From Burkholderiaceae bacterium (GTDB taxonomy: Bacteria > Pseudomonadota > Gammaproteobacteria > Burkholderiales > Burkholderiaceae_C), in the NCBI GenBank assembly GCA_024235955.1, contig JACKLJ010000003.1, positions 395,201-459,200 on the forward strand: a stretch of 64,000 bases of DNA. Direction: 5' to 3'. This document shows positions 7,364 to 16,383 of the stretch, piece by piece (position 1 is the first letter of the stretch; every line of letters starts with the position of its first letter). The notes beneath the pieces were generated by a model. The model was not told the DNA's origin. It ran no database searches and saw only the letters and a program-made list of their open reading frames with translations. The translations under genes were made by a program, and so were the position numbers.

Positions 7364-10300
7364 ATGACCACGATGGCAGAACGTCAGGCTATGCAGCAGC
7401 GCGGGCTCTACGACCCGGCACAGGAGCACGACGCGTGCGGCGTCGGCTTCGTGGCCCACATCAAGGGCGAGAAGCGCCACAACATCATCAGTGGCGCGCT
7501 CAAGATCCTGGAAAACCTCGACCATCGGGGCGCCGTGGGTGCCGACCCGCTGATGGGTGATGGCGCCGGCATCCTGATCCAGTTGCCGGATGCGCTCTAC
7601 CGCGAAGAGATGGCCAAGCAGGGGGTGGAACTGCCTCCCCCCGGCGAGTACGGCGTGGGCATGATCTTCCTGCCCAAGGAACACGCCAGCCGCCTGGCCT
7701 GCGAAGAAGAGCTCGAGCGCGCCATCAAGGCCGAAGGCCAGGTGCTGCTGGGCTGGCGCGACGTGCCGGTGAACGGCGATATGCCGATGTCGCCCACGGT
7801 GAAGAAGAAAGAGCCGGTGATCCGCCAGGTGTTCATCGGACGCGGCCACGACGTGATCGTGCAGGACGCGCTGGAGCGCAAGCTGTATGTGATCCGCAAG
7901 ACCGCCAGCGCCGCCATCCAGGGCCTGAAGCTCAAGTACGGCAAAGAGTATTACGTGCCGAGCATGAGCACGCGCACGGTGATCTACAAGGGGCTCCTGC
8001 TGGCCGGCCAGGTGGGCGAGTACTACCTCGACCTGAAGGACGAGCGCTGCGTTTCCGCCCTTGGCCTGGTGCACCAGCGCTTTTCCACCAACACCTTCCC
8101 CGAATGGCCGCTGGCGCACCCCTACCGCATGGTGGCGCACAACGGAGAGATCAACACCGTCAAGGGCAACTACAACTGGATGCGCGCGCGCGAGGGCGTG
8201 ATGAGCTCGCCCGTGCTGGGTGACGACCTGAAGAAGCTCTACCCCATCAGCTTCGCCGACCAGTCCGACACCGCCACCTTCGACAACTGCATCGAGCTGC
8301 TCACCATGGCCGGCTACCCGCTGGCGCAGGCGGCGATGATGATGATCCCTGAGCCGTGGGAGCAGCACACCACCATGGACGAGCGCCGTAAGGCGTTCTA
8401 CGAGTACCACGCCTCCATGCTGGAGCCGTGGGACGGCCCGGCCTCCATCGTGTTCACCGACGGCCGTCAGATCGGCGCCACGCTGGACCGCAACGGCCTG
8501 CGCCCGAGCCGTTACTGCGTGACCGACGACGACCTGGTCATCATGGGCTCAGAATCCGGCGTGCTGCCGGTGCCCGAGCACAAGATCGTGCGCAAGTGGC
8601 GCCTGCAGCCGGGCAAGATGTTCCTGATCGATCTCGAGCAGGGCCGCATGATCGATGACGAGGAGGTGAAGGCCAGCCTCGCCAACGCCAAGCCCTACAA
8701 GCGCTGGATCGAAGACCTGCGCATCCGCCTCGACCAGGTCGAGCAGCCCGTGGCCGGCATGGACGCCGAAGAGCTGCCCATCGACGAGACCGAGCCGCAG
8801 TCCGCCGGCGTCGAGCACACCACGCCCGCGCTGCTGAACCTGCAGCAGGCCTTCGGCTACACGCAGGAGGACATCAAGTTCCTGATGAGCCCCATGGCCG
8901 CCAACGGCGAGGAAGCCATCGGCTCCATGGGCAACGACAGCCCGCTGGCCGTGCTGTCCGACAAGAACAAGCCGCTGTACAGCTACTTCAAGCAGCTGTT
9001 CGCCCAGGTGACCAACCCGCCGATCGACCCGATCCGCGAGGCCATCGTGATGAGCCTGGTGAGCTTCATCGGGCCCAAGCCCAACCTGCTCGACATCAAC
9101 CAGGTCAACCCGCCGCTGCGCCTGGAGGTGAGCCAGCCGGTACTGGACGCGGCCGACATGGCCAAGCTGCACAACATCGCGGCGCACACGCAGGGCAAGT
9201 TCTCCAGCACCGTGCTGGACATCACGTATCCGCTGGCCTGGGGCTCGGAGGGCGTGGAAGCGCGCCTGGCCAGCCTGTGCGCACAGGCGGTGGACGCCAT
9301 CAAGGGCGGCCACAACATCCTGATCATCAGCGACCGTGCCGTGGCACCCGGCCGCGTGGCGATCCAGATGCTGCTGGCCATGTCGGCCATCCACCAGCAC
9401 CTGATCCGCGAAGGCCTGCGCACCAGCGTCGGCCTGGTGGTGGAAACCGGTACCGCGCGCGAAGTGCACCACTTCGCCGTGCTGGCCGGCTACGGCGCCG
9501 AGGCCGTGCACCCGTGGCTGGCCATGGACACCATCGCCGCCATGCACAAGGACCTGCCGGGCGACCTGTCCAGCAAGAAGGCGGTCGCCAACTACGTCAA
9601 GGCGATCGGCAAGGGCCTGTCCAAGATCATGTCCAAGATGGGCGTGAGCACCTACATGAGCTACTGCGGCGCCCAGCTGTTCGAGGCCATCGGCCTGAAC
9701 AGCGAGACCGTCAGCAAGTACTTCACCGGCACGCCAAGCCGTGTGGAAGGCCTGGGCGTGTTCGAGATCGCCGAGGAGGCCTTCCGCCGCCACAAGGCCG
9801 CGTTCGGCAACGATCCGGTGCTGGCCACCATGCTCGACGCAGGCGGTGAGTACGCCTGGCGCACGCGCGGCGAAGAGCACATGTGGACGCCCGACGCCAT
9901 CGCCAAGCTGCAGCACAGCACGCGCTCCAACAACTTCAGCACCTACAAGGAATACGCGCAGCTCATCAACGACCAGAGCAAGCGCCTGATGACGCTGCGC
10001 GGCCTGTTCGAGTTCAAGGTCGATCCGGCCAAGGCCATCCCGATTGACGAGGTGGAGTCCGCCAGCGCCATCGTCAAGCGCTTCGCCACGGGCGCCATGT
10101 CGCTAGGCTCGATCTCCACCGAGGCGCATGCCACGCTGGCCGTGGCCATGAACCGCATCGGCGGCAAGAGCAACACCGGCGAGGGTGGCGAGGACCAGCG
10201 CCGCTATCGCAACGAGCTCAAGGGTATCGCGATCAAGCAGGGCGAGACACTGGCCTCGGTGATCGGCAGCGACGTGGTCGAGGTGGATATCCCGCTGAAG

Positions 10301-12142
10301 GCCGGCGACAGCCTGCGCTCCAAGATCAAGCAGGTGGCTTCCGGGCGCTTCGGCGTCACGGCCGAGTACCTGGCCAGCGCCGACCAGATCCAGATCAAGA
10401 TGGCCCAGGGCGCCAAGCCTGGCGAGGGCGGCCAGCTGCCGGGCGGCAAGGTGTCCGACTACATCGGCAAGCTCCGCCACAGCGTGCCGGGCGTGGGCCT
10501 GATCAGCCCGCCGCCGCACCACGACATCTACTCGATCGAGGATCTGGCGCAGCTGATCCACGACCTGAAGAACGTGTCGCCGCACAGCGACATCAGCGTC
10601 AAGCTGGTGAGCGAGATCGGCGTCGGCACCATCGCCGCGGGCGTGGCCAAGTGCAAGGCCGACCACGTGGTGATCGCCGGCCACGACGGCGGCACCGGCG
10701 CCTCGCCTTGGTCGAGCATCAAGCACGCCGGCAGCCCCTGGGAGATCGGCCTGGCCGAGACCCAGCAGACCCTGGTGCTGAACCGCCTGCGCGGCCGCAT
10801 CCGCGTGCAGACCGACGGCCAGATGAAGACCGGCCGCGACGTCGCCATCGGCGCGCTGCTGGGCGCCGACGAGTTCGGCTTCGCCACCGCGCCGCTGGTG
10901 GTCGAGGGCTGCATCATGATGCGCAAATGCCACCTCAACACCTGCCCGGTGGGCGTGGCCACGCAGGACCCGGTGCTGCGCGCCAAGTTCAGCGGCCAGC
11001 CCGAGCACGTGGTCAACTACTTCTTCTTCGTCGCCGAGGAAGTGCGCCAGATCATGGCGCAGCTGGGCCTGCGCAGCTTCGACGAGATGATCGGCCGCAG
11101 CGACCTGCTCGACATGCGCAAGGGCGTCGAGCACTGGAAGGCCCGCGGGCTCGATTTCACGCGCCTGCTGGCCCGCCCCGAAGTGCCCGACGAAGTGCCG
11201 CGCCGCCACGTCGACGTGCAGGACCACGGCCTGGCCAAGGCCCTGGACCACCGCCTCATCGAGAAGGCCAGGCCGGCCATCGAGAAGGGCGAGTCGGTCA
11301 AGATCATGGACACCGCGCGCAACGTCAACCGCTCGGTCGGCGCCATGCTTTCGGGTGCCGTGACCAAGGTGCACCCCGACGGCCTGCCGGACGACACCAT
11401 CCGCATCCAGCTGGAAGGCGTGGGCGGCCAGAGCTTCGGCGCCTTCCTGTGCAACGGCATCACCATGTTCCTGATCGGTGACGCCAACGACTACACCGGC
11501 AAGGGCCTTTCGGGCGGACGCGTGGCCATCCGCCCGAGCCTGGATTTCCGCGGCGTGGCGCACCAGAACATCATCGTCGGCAACACGGTGATGTACGGCG
11601 CCACCAGCGGCGAGGCCTACTTCGCCGGTGTGGCCGGCGAGCGCTTCGCGGTGCGCCTGTCGGGTGCCACCGCGGTGGTCGAAGGCACCGGCGACCACGG
11701 CTGCGAATACATGACCGGCGGCACCGTGGCCGTGCTGGGCAAGACCGGGCGCAACTTCGCGGCCGGCATGTCCGGCGGCGTGGCCTACGTGTACGACGAC
11801 GACGGCCAGTTCGCCAAGCGCTGCAACATGTCGATGGTGAGCCTGGAGAAGGTGCTGTCCGCGGCCGAGCAGAAGGCGAGCATGGACCCCGGCATCTGGC
11901 ACCGCGGCCAGACCGACGAGGAGCAGCTCAAGAAGCTGCTCGACGACCACCTGCGCTGGACCGGCAGCCGCCGTGCCCGTGAGTTGCTGGACGACTGGGA
12001 AGCCACCCGCGCCCGCTTCGTCAAGGTCTTCCCCAACGAGTACAAGCGTGCGCTGGGCGAGATTCATCAGAAAAAACAGGCTGCAGCCAAGGCGCAGCAA
12101 GCGCAGGCAGCTAGCAAAAAAGCAGCTGTGCCGGCCAAGTGA
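7364..12142 (+). CDS. gltB: Glutamate synthase (NADPH) large subunit
   Basis: A 1592-residue alpha subunit of glutamate synthase, which transfers the glutamine amide to 2-oxoglutarate. The class II amidotransferase nucleophile is C25 in EHDACGVGF, so a 24-residue propeptide would be removed. The FMN/TIM-barrel domain follows, with the [3Fe-4S] cysteines visible in RKCHLNTCPVGVATQ, then the C-terminal Gly-rich beta-helix domain. The last 28 residues are an odd Lys/Ala/Gln tail (KKQAAAKAQQAQAASKKAA). Its DNA matches the dispersed repeat of this genome in reverse, so the tail was probably acquired from a repeat copy. gltD follows after 14 bp, which makes a gltBD operon. Confidence 0.97.
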   Translation: MTTMAERQAMQQRGLYDPAQEHDACGVGFVAHIKGEKRHNIISGALKILENLDHRGAVGADPLMGDGAGILIQLPDALYREEMAKQGVELPPPGEYGVGMIFLPKEHASRLACEEELERAIKAEGQVLLGWRDVPVNGDMPMSPTVKKKEPVIRQVFIGRGHDVIVQDALERKLYVIRKTASAAIQGLKLKYGKEYYVPSMSTRTVIYKGLLLAGQVGEYYLDLKDERCVSALGLVHQRFSTNTFPEWPLAHPYRMVAHNGEINTVKGNYNWMRAREGVMSSPVLGDDLKKLYPISFADQSDTATFDNCIELLTMAGYPLAQAAMMMIPEPWEQHTTMDERRKAFYEYHASMLEPWDGPASIVFTDGRQIGATLDRNGLRPSRYCVTDDDLVIMGSESGVLPVPEHKIVRKWRLQPGKMFLIDLEQGRMIDDEEVKASLANAKPYKRWIEDLRIRLDQVEQPVAGMDAEELPIDETEPQSAGVEHTTPALLNLQQAFGYTQEDIKFLMSPMAANGEEAIGSMGNDSPLAVLSDKNKPLYSYFKQLFAQVTNPPIDPIREAIVMSLVSFIGPKPNLLDINQVNPPLRLEVSQPVLDAADMAKLHNIAAHTQGKFSSTVLDITYPLAWGSEGVEARLASLCAQAVDAIKGGHNILIISDRAVAPGRVAIQMLLAMSAIHQHLIREGLRTSVGLVVETGTAREVHHFAVLAGYGAEAVHPWLAMDTIAAMHKDLPGDLSSKKAVANYVKAIGKGLSKIMSKMGVSTYMSYCGAQLFEAIGLNSETVSKYFTGTPSRVEGLGVFEIAEEAFRRHKAAFGNDPVLATMLDAGGEYAWRTRGEEHMWTPDAIAKLQHSTRSNNFSTYKEYAQLINDQSKRLMTLRGLFEFKVDPAKAIPIDEVESASAIVKRFATGAMSLGSISTEAHATLAVAMNRIGGKSNTGEGGEDQRRYRNELKGIAIKQGETLASVIGSDVVEVDIPLKAGDSLRSKIKQVASGRFGVTAEYLASADQIQIKMAQGAKPGEGGQLPGGKVSDYIGKLRHSVPGVGLISPPPHHDIYSIEDLAQLIHDLKNVSPHSDISVKLVSEIGVGTIAAGVAKCKADHVVIAGHDGGTGASPWSSIKHAGSPWEIGLAETQQTLVLNRLRGRIRVQTDGQMKTGRDVAIGALLGADEFGFATAPLVVEGCIMMRKCHLNTCPVGVATQDPVLRAKFSGQPEHVVNYFFFVAEEVRQIMAQLGLRSFDEMIGRSDLLDMRKGVEHWKARGLDFTRLLARPEVPDEVPRRHVDVQDHGLAKALDHRLIEKARPAIEKGESVKIMDTARNVNRSVGAMLSGAVTKVHPDGLPDDTIRIQLEGVGGQSFGAFLCNGITMFLIGDANDYTGKGLSGGRVAIRPSLDFRGVAHQNIIVGNTVMYGATSGEAYFAGVAGERFAVRLSGATAVVEGTGDHGCEYMTGGTVAVLGKTGRNFAAGMSGGVAYVYDDDGQFAKRCNMSMVSLEKVLSAAEQKASMDPGIWHRGQTDEEQLKKLLDDHLRWTGSRRARELLDDWEATRARFVKVFPNEYKRALGEIHQKKQAAAKAQQAQAASKKAAVPAK
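12070..12127 (-). repeat. Dispersed palindromic repeat inside the gltB 3' end
   Basis: Read on the minus strand it gives TAGCTGCCTGCGCTTG, a short loop, then GGCTGCAGCC and a T-run, the same order as the intergenic copies. It is translated in frame as the GltB C-terminal tail. Confidence 0.65.
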
Positions 12143-12156
12143 GAGGATGAGGAATC

Positions 12157-13632
12157 ATGGGAAAAGTCACCGGCTTCATGGAGTACGAGCGCGTCGAGGA
12201 GGGCTACGCGCCCGTCGCCGAGCGCCTCAAGCACTACAAGGAATTCGTCATCGGCCTGGACGACGCGCAGGCCAAGGTGCAGGGCGCACGCTGCATGGAC
12301 TGCGGCACGCCGTTCTGCAACAGCGGCTGCCCGGTCAACAACATCATTCCGGACTTCAACGACCTGGTCTACCGGGGTGACTGGCAGAGCGCCTTCACGG
12401 TGCTCGACTCCACCAACAACTTTCCCGAGTTCACCGGCCGCATCTGCCCCGCGCCCTGCGAGGCCGCCTGCGTGCTGAACATCAACAACGACCCGGTGGG
12501 CATCAAGAGCATCGAGCACGCCATCATCGACCGCGCCTGGCAAGAAGGTTGGGTGGTGCCCCGGCCCGCCGCGCAGAAGACCGGCAAGCGCGTGGCGGTG
12601 GTCGGCTCCGGGCCGGCTGGCATGGCGGCGGCCCAGCAGCTGGCGCGCGCCGGCCACGCCGTGACGCTGTTCGAGAAGAACGACCGCGTGGGCGGCCTGC
12701 TGCGCTACGGCATTCCCGACTTCAAGATGGAAAAGCACCTGATCGACCGCCGCGTCGAGCAGATGGAGGCCGAAGGCGTCACCGTGCGCACCGGGGTGCT
12801 GGTGGGCGCCATGCCCAAGGACGGCCCGGGCGCCAAGGTCACCAACCTGGCGCAGGAAAGCGTGTCGGCCGAGCAGCTGCTGAAGGACTACGACGCCGTG
12901 CTGCTCACCGGCGGCAGCGAGACCTCGCGCGACCTGCCCGTGACCGGCCGCGAGCTGGAAGGCATCCATTTCGCCATGGAGCTGCTGCCGCAGCAGAACC
13001 GCGCCAACGCCGGCGACAAGGTCAAGGACGCCCTGAGCGCCAAGGGCAAGCACGTGATCGTGATTGGCGGTGGCGACACCGGCAGCGACTGCGTGGGCAC
13101 CAGCAACCGCCACGGCGCCAAGAGCGTGACCCAGTTCGAGGTCATGCCGATGCCGCCGGAGCAGGAAGACAAGCCGATGACCTGGCCGTACTGGCCGATC
13201 AAGCTGCGCACCTCGTCCAGCCACGAGGAAGGCGCGGCGCGCGAATTCGCCATCTCCACCAAGGAGTTCGTGGGCGAGAAGGGCAAGGTCAAGGCGCTCA
13301 AGACCGTGCAGGTCGCGTTCAAGGACGGCAAGCTGACCGAAGTGGCCGGTACCGAGAAAGACTGGCCGGCCGACCTGGTGCTGCTGGCCATGGGCTTCAC
13401 CAACCCGGTGAGCAGCGTGCTCGAGGCCTTCGGTGTCGACAAGGACCAGCGCGGCAACGCCAAGGCCAGCACCGAGCTGGCCGGCGGCTACGCCACCAGC
13501 GTGCCCAAGGTGTTCGCCGCCGGCGACATGCGGCGCGGGCAGAGCCTGGTGGTGTGGGCGATCCGCGAAGGCCGGCAGGCCGCACGCGCGATCGACGAAT
13601 ACCTGATGGGGGCGACCGAACTGCCGCGTTGA
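12157..13632 (+). CDS. gltD: Glutamate synthase (NADPH) small subunit
   Basis: A 491-residue beta subunit that takes electrons from NADPH and passes them through FAD and iron-sulfur clusters to GltB. The N-terminal cysteine clusters CMDCGTPFCNSGCP and CPAPCEAACV bind two [4Fe-4S] centres. The FAD Rossmann motif is VAVVGSGPAGMAAAQ and the NADPH motif is VIVIGGGDTGSDC. Length and order match the family. It starts at ATG 12157, 14 bp after gltB. The last part of the gene (from 13572) lies inside a direct duplication that extends beyond the stop, so a second, non-functional copy of the 3' end lies downstream. Confidence 0.97.
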   Translation: MGKVTGFMEYERVEEGYAPVAERLKHYKEFVIGLDDAQAKVQGARCMDCGTPFCNSGCPVNNIIPDFNDLVYRGDWQSAFTVLDSTNNFPEFTGRICPAPCEAACVLNINNDPVGIKSIEHAIIDRAWQEGWVVPRPAAQKTGKRVAVVGSGPAGMAAAQQLARAGHAVTLFEKNDRVGGLLRYGIPDFKMEKHLIDRRVEQMEAEGVTVRTGVLVGAMPKDGPGAKVTNLAQESVSAEQLLKDYDAVLLTGGSETSRDLPVTGRELEGIHFAMELLPQQNRANAGDKVKDALSAKGKHVIVIGGGDTGSDCVGTSNRHGAKSVTQFEVMPMPPEQEDKPMTWPYWPIKLRTSSSHEEGAAREFAISTKEFVGEKGKVKALKTVQVAFKDGKLTEVAGTEKDWPADLVLLAMGFTNPVSSVLEAFGVDKDQRGNAKASTELAGGYATSVPKVFAAGDMRRGQSLVVWAIREGRQAARAIDEYLMGATELPR

Positions 13633-13833
13633 AGCGCTGTGCCCAGCCTTCGCGGATCGCCCTGCGGGTGCACGAGGGCAAGCGGGCTGACCGCCCGCTT
13701 GGCGCGAGGACCGGCAGGCCGCACGCGCGATCGACGACTACCTGATGGGGGCGACCGAACTGCCGCGTTGAAGCGCTGTGCCCAGCCTTCGCGGATCGCC
13801 CTGCGGGCGCATGAGGGCAAGCGGGCTGACCGC
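13572..13833 (+). repeat. Direct duplication of the gltD 3' end (two 123-bp copies, period 139)
   Basis: Copy 1 is 13572-13694 and copy 2 is 13711-13833. They differ at only a few positions, for example GAATAC versus GACTAC and GGGTGCAC versus GGGCGCAT. Copy 1 contains the last codons and stop of gltD plus about 60 bp downstream; copy 2 repeats those codons and the stop with no gene in front. The 16-bp spacer is 13695-13710. Together with the repeats at 13861 and 13958 it fills most of the gap of about 375 bp between gltD and the transporter gene; no gene is seen in that gap. Confidence 0.9.
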
Positions 13834-13860
13834 GTGCGTGCGGGGCGCATCACCTGAAGT

Positions 13861-13917
13861 GCTCCTGTTATAGGAGCTGCTTGCGCCCGTCACGCAAGGG
13901 CTGCAGACTTCTTTTTG
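13861..13917 (+). repeat. Dispersed palindromic repeat copy
   Basis: Contains TAGGAGCTGCTTGCGCCC, GTCACGCAA loop, GGGCTGCAG and a T-rich end. GCCC and GGGC form the inner stem. Intergenic, between gltD and the CDF transporter. Confidence 0.8.
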
Positions 13918-13957
13918 TGTGAGAACTGTCCAGGTTGGCGAGAATCCCATTGACGGG

Positions 13958-13977
13958 CATGACGTACCATGACGTAC
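13958..13977 (+). repeat. Tandem 10-bp direct repeat upstream of the CDF transporter
   Basis: CATGACGTAC occurs twice head to tail, about 30-50 bp before the transporter start. The spacing of one helical turn is what a dimeric regulator would need, but no known operator is recognised. Confidence 0.4.
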
Positions 13978-14008
13978 GGGCCGGATCTGGCCCCGATTTC
14001 CCTCGACG

Positions 14009-14974
14009 ATGACCAGCGAACCCCTGTCCGCGGCTCCACCCGCCAACCCCTGGCTCGACCCGCGCCGGCTGATGGCCATGTCGGTCGGCGTGGCGCTGCT
14101 GACCATCGTGCTCAAGACGCTGGCCTGGTGGATCACCGATTCGGCGGCGCTGCTGTCGGACGCGCTGGAATCGCTGGTCAACCTGGCCGGCGCGTCGTTC
14201 GCGCTGCTGATGCTGCACTGGGCCGCGCAGCCGGCCGACGAGGAACACCCCTACGGCCACCACAAGGCCGAGTACTTTTCCTCGGCCTTCGAGGGCATGC
14301 TGATCTTCGGCGCGGCGCTGGCCATCATCTGGGCCGCGCTGCCCAGGCTGTGGGCCCCGCGGCCTCTGGAGCAGCTCGGCCTGGGCCTGGTGCTGTCGGT
14401 GGCGAGCTCGGTGTTCAACGGCGCGCTGGCCTGGCTGATGCTGCGCGCCTCGCGCGTCACGCACTCGATCGCGCTGGAGGCCGATGCGCGCCACCTGTTC
14501 ACCGATGTCTGGACGTCGGCCGGCGTGGTGATCGGCCTGCTGCTGGTCATGCTCACGGGCTGGCTGTGGCTGGATGCGCTGGTGGCCATCGGCGTGGCGC
14601 TGAACATCGTGCGCGAGGGCGTGCGGCTGGTGTGGCGCTCCTCGCAGGGCCTGATGGATGCCGCCTCGCCCGAGGTCCAGGCCGAGATCGAAGCCGCGCT
14701 GGCCGAGTTCGTGCAGCATGCCGACGACACCCACGACGTGCGCTTCGACCACGTCACCACCCGTACGGCCGCGCAGCGCCACTTCGTCGACCTGCACATG
14801 CACATGCCAGCGGACTGGAGCCTGGCACGGGCCACCACCATGCGCGTGGAAGTCGAGCACGCACTCATGGCCCTGGTCCCCGGCGCACGCATCACGATCC
14901 AGACGCTGCCGCTGGACGTCGAGGCCCACGCCGGCGACGCCCCGGCCGCTCCTGTGCCGGACGCGGCGGGCTGA
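14009..14974 (+). CDS. Cation diffusion facilitator (FieF-like) metal transporter
   Basis: A 321-residue proton-coupled exporter of divalent metals (Zn, Fe, Co, Cd or Mn) in the inner membrane. Six membrane segments are visible. The metal site in helix 2 is the acidic/Asn set in SDALESLVN, and in helix 5 HLFTDVWTSAGVV gives the HxxxD half-site. HPYGHHKAEYFSS is the conserved CDF loop. The C-terminal cytosolic domain is His-rich (HFVDLHMHMPADW), consistent with metal sensing. The last 20 residues are an Ala/Pro tail. The start is ATG 14009. The gene stands alone, behind a tandem 10-bp repeat, and the exact metal cannot be told from sequence. Confidence 0.92.
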   Translation: MTSEPLSAAPPANPWLDPRRLMAMSVGVALLTIVLKTLAWWITDSAALLSDALESLVNLAGASFALLMLHWAAQPADEEHPYGHHKAEYFSSAFEGMLIFGAALAIIWAALPRLWAPRPLEQLGLGLVLSVASSVFNGALAWLMLRASRVTHSIALEADARHLFTDVWTSAGVVIGLLLVMLTGWLWLDALVAIGVALNIVREGVRLVWRSSQGLMDAASPEVQAEIEAALAEFVQHADDTHDVRFDHVTTRTAAQRHFVDLHMHMPADWSLARATTMRVEVEHALMALVPGARITIQTLPLDVEAHAGDAPAAPVPDAAG

Positions 14975-15175
14975 ACCTAGAGGCGGGTGTACCGCAGTTC
15001 TTCCGCAGCTCGTTAGCGTTCTACCGCGATCCTCGGAGCGGGAGGCAACTCCGAAGGCCGCGGAGCAGGCCAGGCAAGCGGATGCCGTGGTCGGGGTTTC
15101 CCTGACCACTGGCGTCGTCCCCCCTACCGAAGGAAGAGGGGGGAAGGCGCGTTAGCGCCTCAGGGGGGTGTCCGT
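14975..15175. repeat. Intergenic region with a hairpin repeat at 15119-15168
   Basis: No gene is seen in 14975-15118. At 15119-15143 the perfect arms CCCCCCT and AGGGGGG flank an 11-nt loop. They are followed by a second hairpin, AGGCGC-GTTA-GCGCCT (15145-15160), and CAGGGGGG. This composite G/C hairpin resembles a repeat I associate with Comamonadaceae intergenic regions; a single copy is present here. Confidence 0.5.
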
Positions 15176-15338
15176 GGAACCTGTTCACGACCTCTGCAGG
15201 GCCGTGCCAACGCCCTTTCAGGCGGTCTGCGGCGTTGCAAAGCCTCGCCGGGCCACGCGGCCCGTCTGCGTTTTACGCCTTGCAGCCCATCCTGAAATGA
15301 CGCCGCCGCGGCTCCCGCCGAGGCCATGAACAGGTTCC
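15176..15338. mobile_element. MITE-like element with terminal inverted repeats
   Basis: A 163-bp segment bounded by imperfect 19-bp inverted repeats that match at 17 of 19 positions (left GGAACCTGTTCACGACCTC, right reading inward GGAACCTGTTCATGGCCTC). The outer 12 bp are perfect. The interior has no open frame and is rich in short palindromes (for example GGCCACGCGGCC). The right end abuts the stop codon (15338-15340) of the Cys-rich gene, so insertion may have supplied or shifted that gene's end. No flanking target duplication was recognised. Confidence 0.5.
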
Positions 15339-15874
15339 TAGTTCGCCAGCGGCTGGCTGCGCGGCTTGATGGCCGCGCATTCGGGCGTGTCCCAGCTGTT
15401 GCGGCAGTGCTTCCAGCCGCAGGCGTCGCGCTTGAAGGGGTTGCCGCCGGCCTCGGCCAGGCAGTGGCCCAGCGGCGTGTTGGAGGCACCCTTGTTGGCC
15501 ATGAAGTCGCTGCCCGCCGGGCAGTCGCCCTGGCCCCAACGGCCTTCGCAGTGCTGGCGCATGCAGCGGTCGCGCGCCATCGGGCTCATGCCGGCGTGGT
15601 CCATGCAGCTCTTCAGGCTGCGGCTGGGATCGGCATTGGGGTTGGCGCTGGAGCGGTAGGCACCGGTCGGGGTGCCGCCAGAGGACGGGGCCGCGGCGTT
15701 GGCGCGCTGCGGCGCCGGGGCGTTGCCCTGGGCCTTCTCGGCGCGGTACTTGCGGGCTGCTTCTGCGGCCTGCTGGGAATTCTGCTGCGCCTGCACGGCG
15801 GCAGGCGCCAGCAGCAGGCCCTGCACCAACAGGAGCGCCAGGCCGGCGCGCGCGAGGACGGACTTGAGACGCAT
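15338..15874 (-). CDS. Secreted Cys-rich protein with duplicated four-Cys module
   Basis: A 178-residue exported protein that I do not recognise. It has a signal peptide (LARAGLALLLVQGLLLAPAA, then VQAQ), a Gln/Ala/Pro-rich linker, and a C-terminal region with eight cysteines. The region is two copies of C-x13-C-x4-C-x8-C, each with RDxC, an HC pair and a Trp four residues after it (MARDRCMRQHCEGRW and FKRDACGWKHCRNSW). Four disulfides or a metal site are possible. The start is ATG 15874, with AAGGAG 7-12 bp upstream. The stop codon overlaps the end of a MITE-like element. It is divergent from dtd. Confidence 0.75.
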   Translation of the reverse strand: MRLKSVLARAGLALLLVQGLLLAPAAVQAQQNSQQAAEAARKYRAEKAQGNAPAPQRANAAAPSSGGTPTGAYRSSANPNADPSRSLKSCMDHAGMSPMARDRCMRQHCEGRWGQGDCPAGSDFMANKGASNTPLGHCLAEAGGNPFKRDACGWKHCRNSWDTPECAAIKPRSQPLAN

Positions 15875-15918
15875 GACATACTCCTTCCTGTGACGAACAA
15901 CCCACAACGATAGCCGAA

Positions 15919-16383
15919 ATGCTGGCCCTCATCCAGCGCGTGACGCAGGCCCGCGTGGAGGTGGCTGGCGACACCGTGGGCGAGATCGGCGCCGGCCTGC
16001 TGGTGCTGGTTTGCGCCGAGCCCGGCGACAGCGAGGCCGAGTGCGAACGCCTGCTGGCCAAGCTGCTCAGGCTGCGCATCTTCGGCGACGCGGCGGGCAA
16101 GATGAATCTCAGCCTGCAGGACACCGCTGGCGGCCTGCTGCTGGTGAGCCAGTTCACCCTGGCGGCCGACACGCGCAGCGGCAACCGCCCCGGTTTCAGC
16201 GGCGCCGCCGAGCCGGGCCTTGGGCGCCGCCTGTTCGAGCATCTGGTGCAACTGGCCCGCGCGGCGCACTCTGCGGTGGCCAGCGGCCGCTTCGGCGCCG
16301 ACATGCAGGTGCATCTGGTCAACGACGGGCCGGTGACGATCCCGCTGCGCATCGAGCCGCGTGCCGGAACAGTGGCTGGATAG
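15919..16383 (+). CDS. dtd: D-aminoacyl-tRNA deacylase
   Basis: A 154-residue Dtd enzyme that removes D-amino acids (and glycine) mischarged on tRNA. The active-site motifs are SQFTLAADTRSGNRP and NDGPVTIPL, the latter in place of the more common NSGPVTFxL. Length matches the family (about 145-155). It begins at ATG 15919, with the divergent Cys-rich gene 45 bp away. A dispersed repeat begins at the stop codon. Confidence 0.95.
   Translation: MLALIQRVTQARVEVAGDTVGEIGAGLLVLVCAEPGDSEAECERLLAKLLRLRIFGDAAGKMNLSLQDTAGGLLLVSQFTLAADTRSGNRPGFSGAAEPGLGRRLFEHLVQLARAAHSAVASGRFGADMQVHLVNDGPVTIPLRIEPRAGTVAG

Noticed and set aside
10103..12100. Long minus-strand frame under gltB
   Set aside because: His/Ala/Val-rich antisense of a clear glutamate synthase gene.
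13969..15105. Alternative frame over the CDF transporter
   Set aside because: It is Arg/Gly/Ala-rich and shifted against the real transporter, which shows membrane helices and metal motifs.
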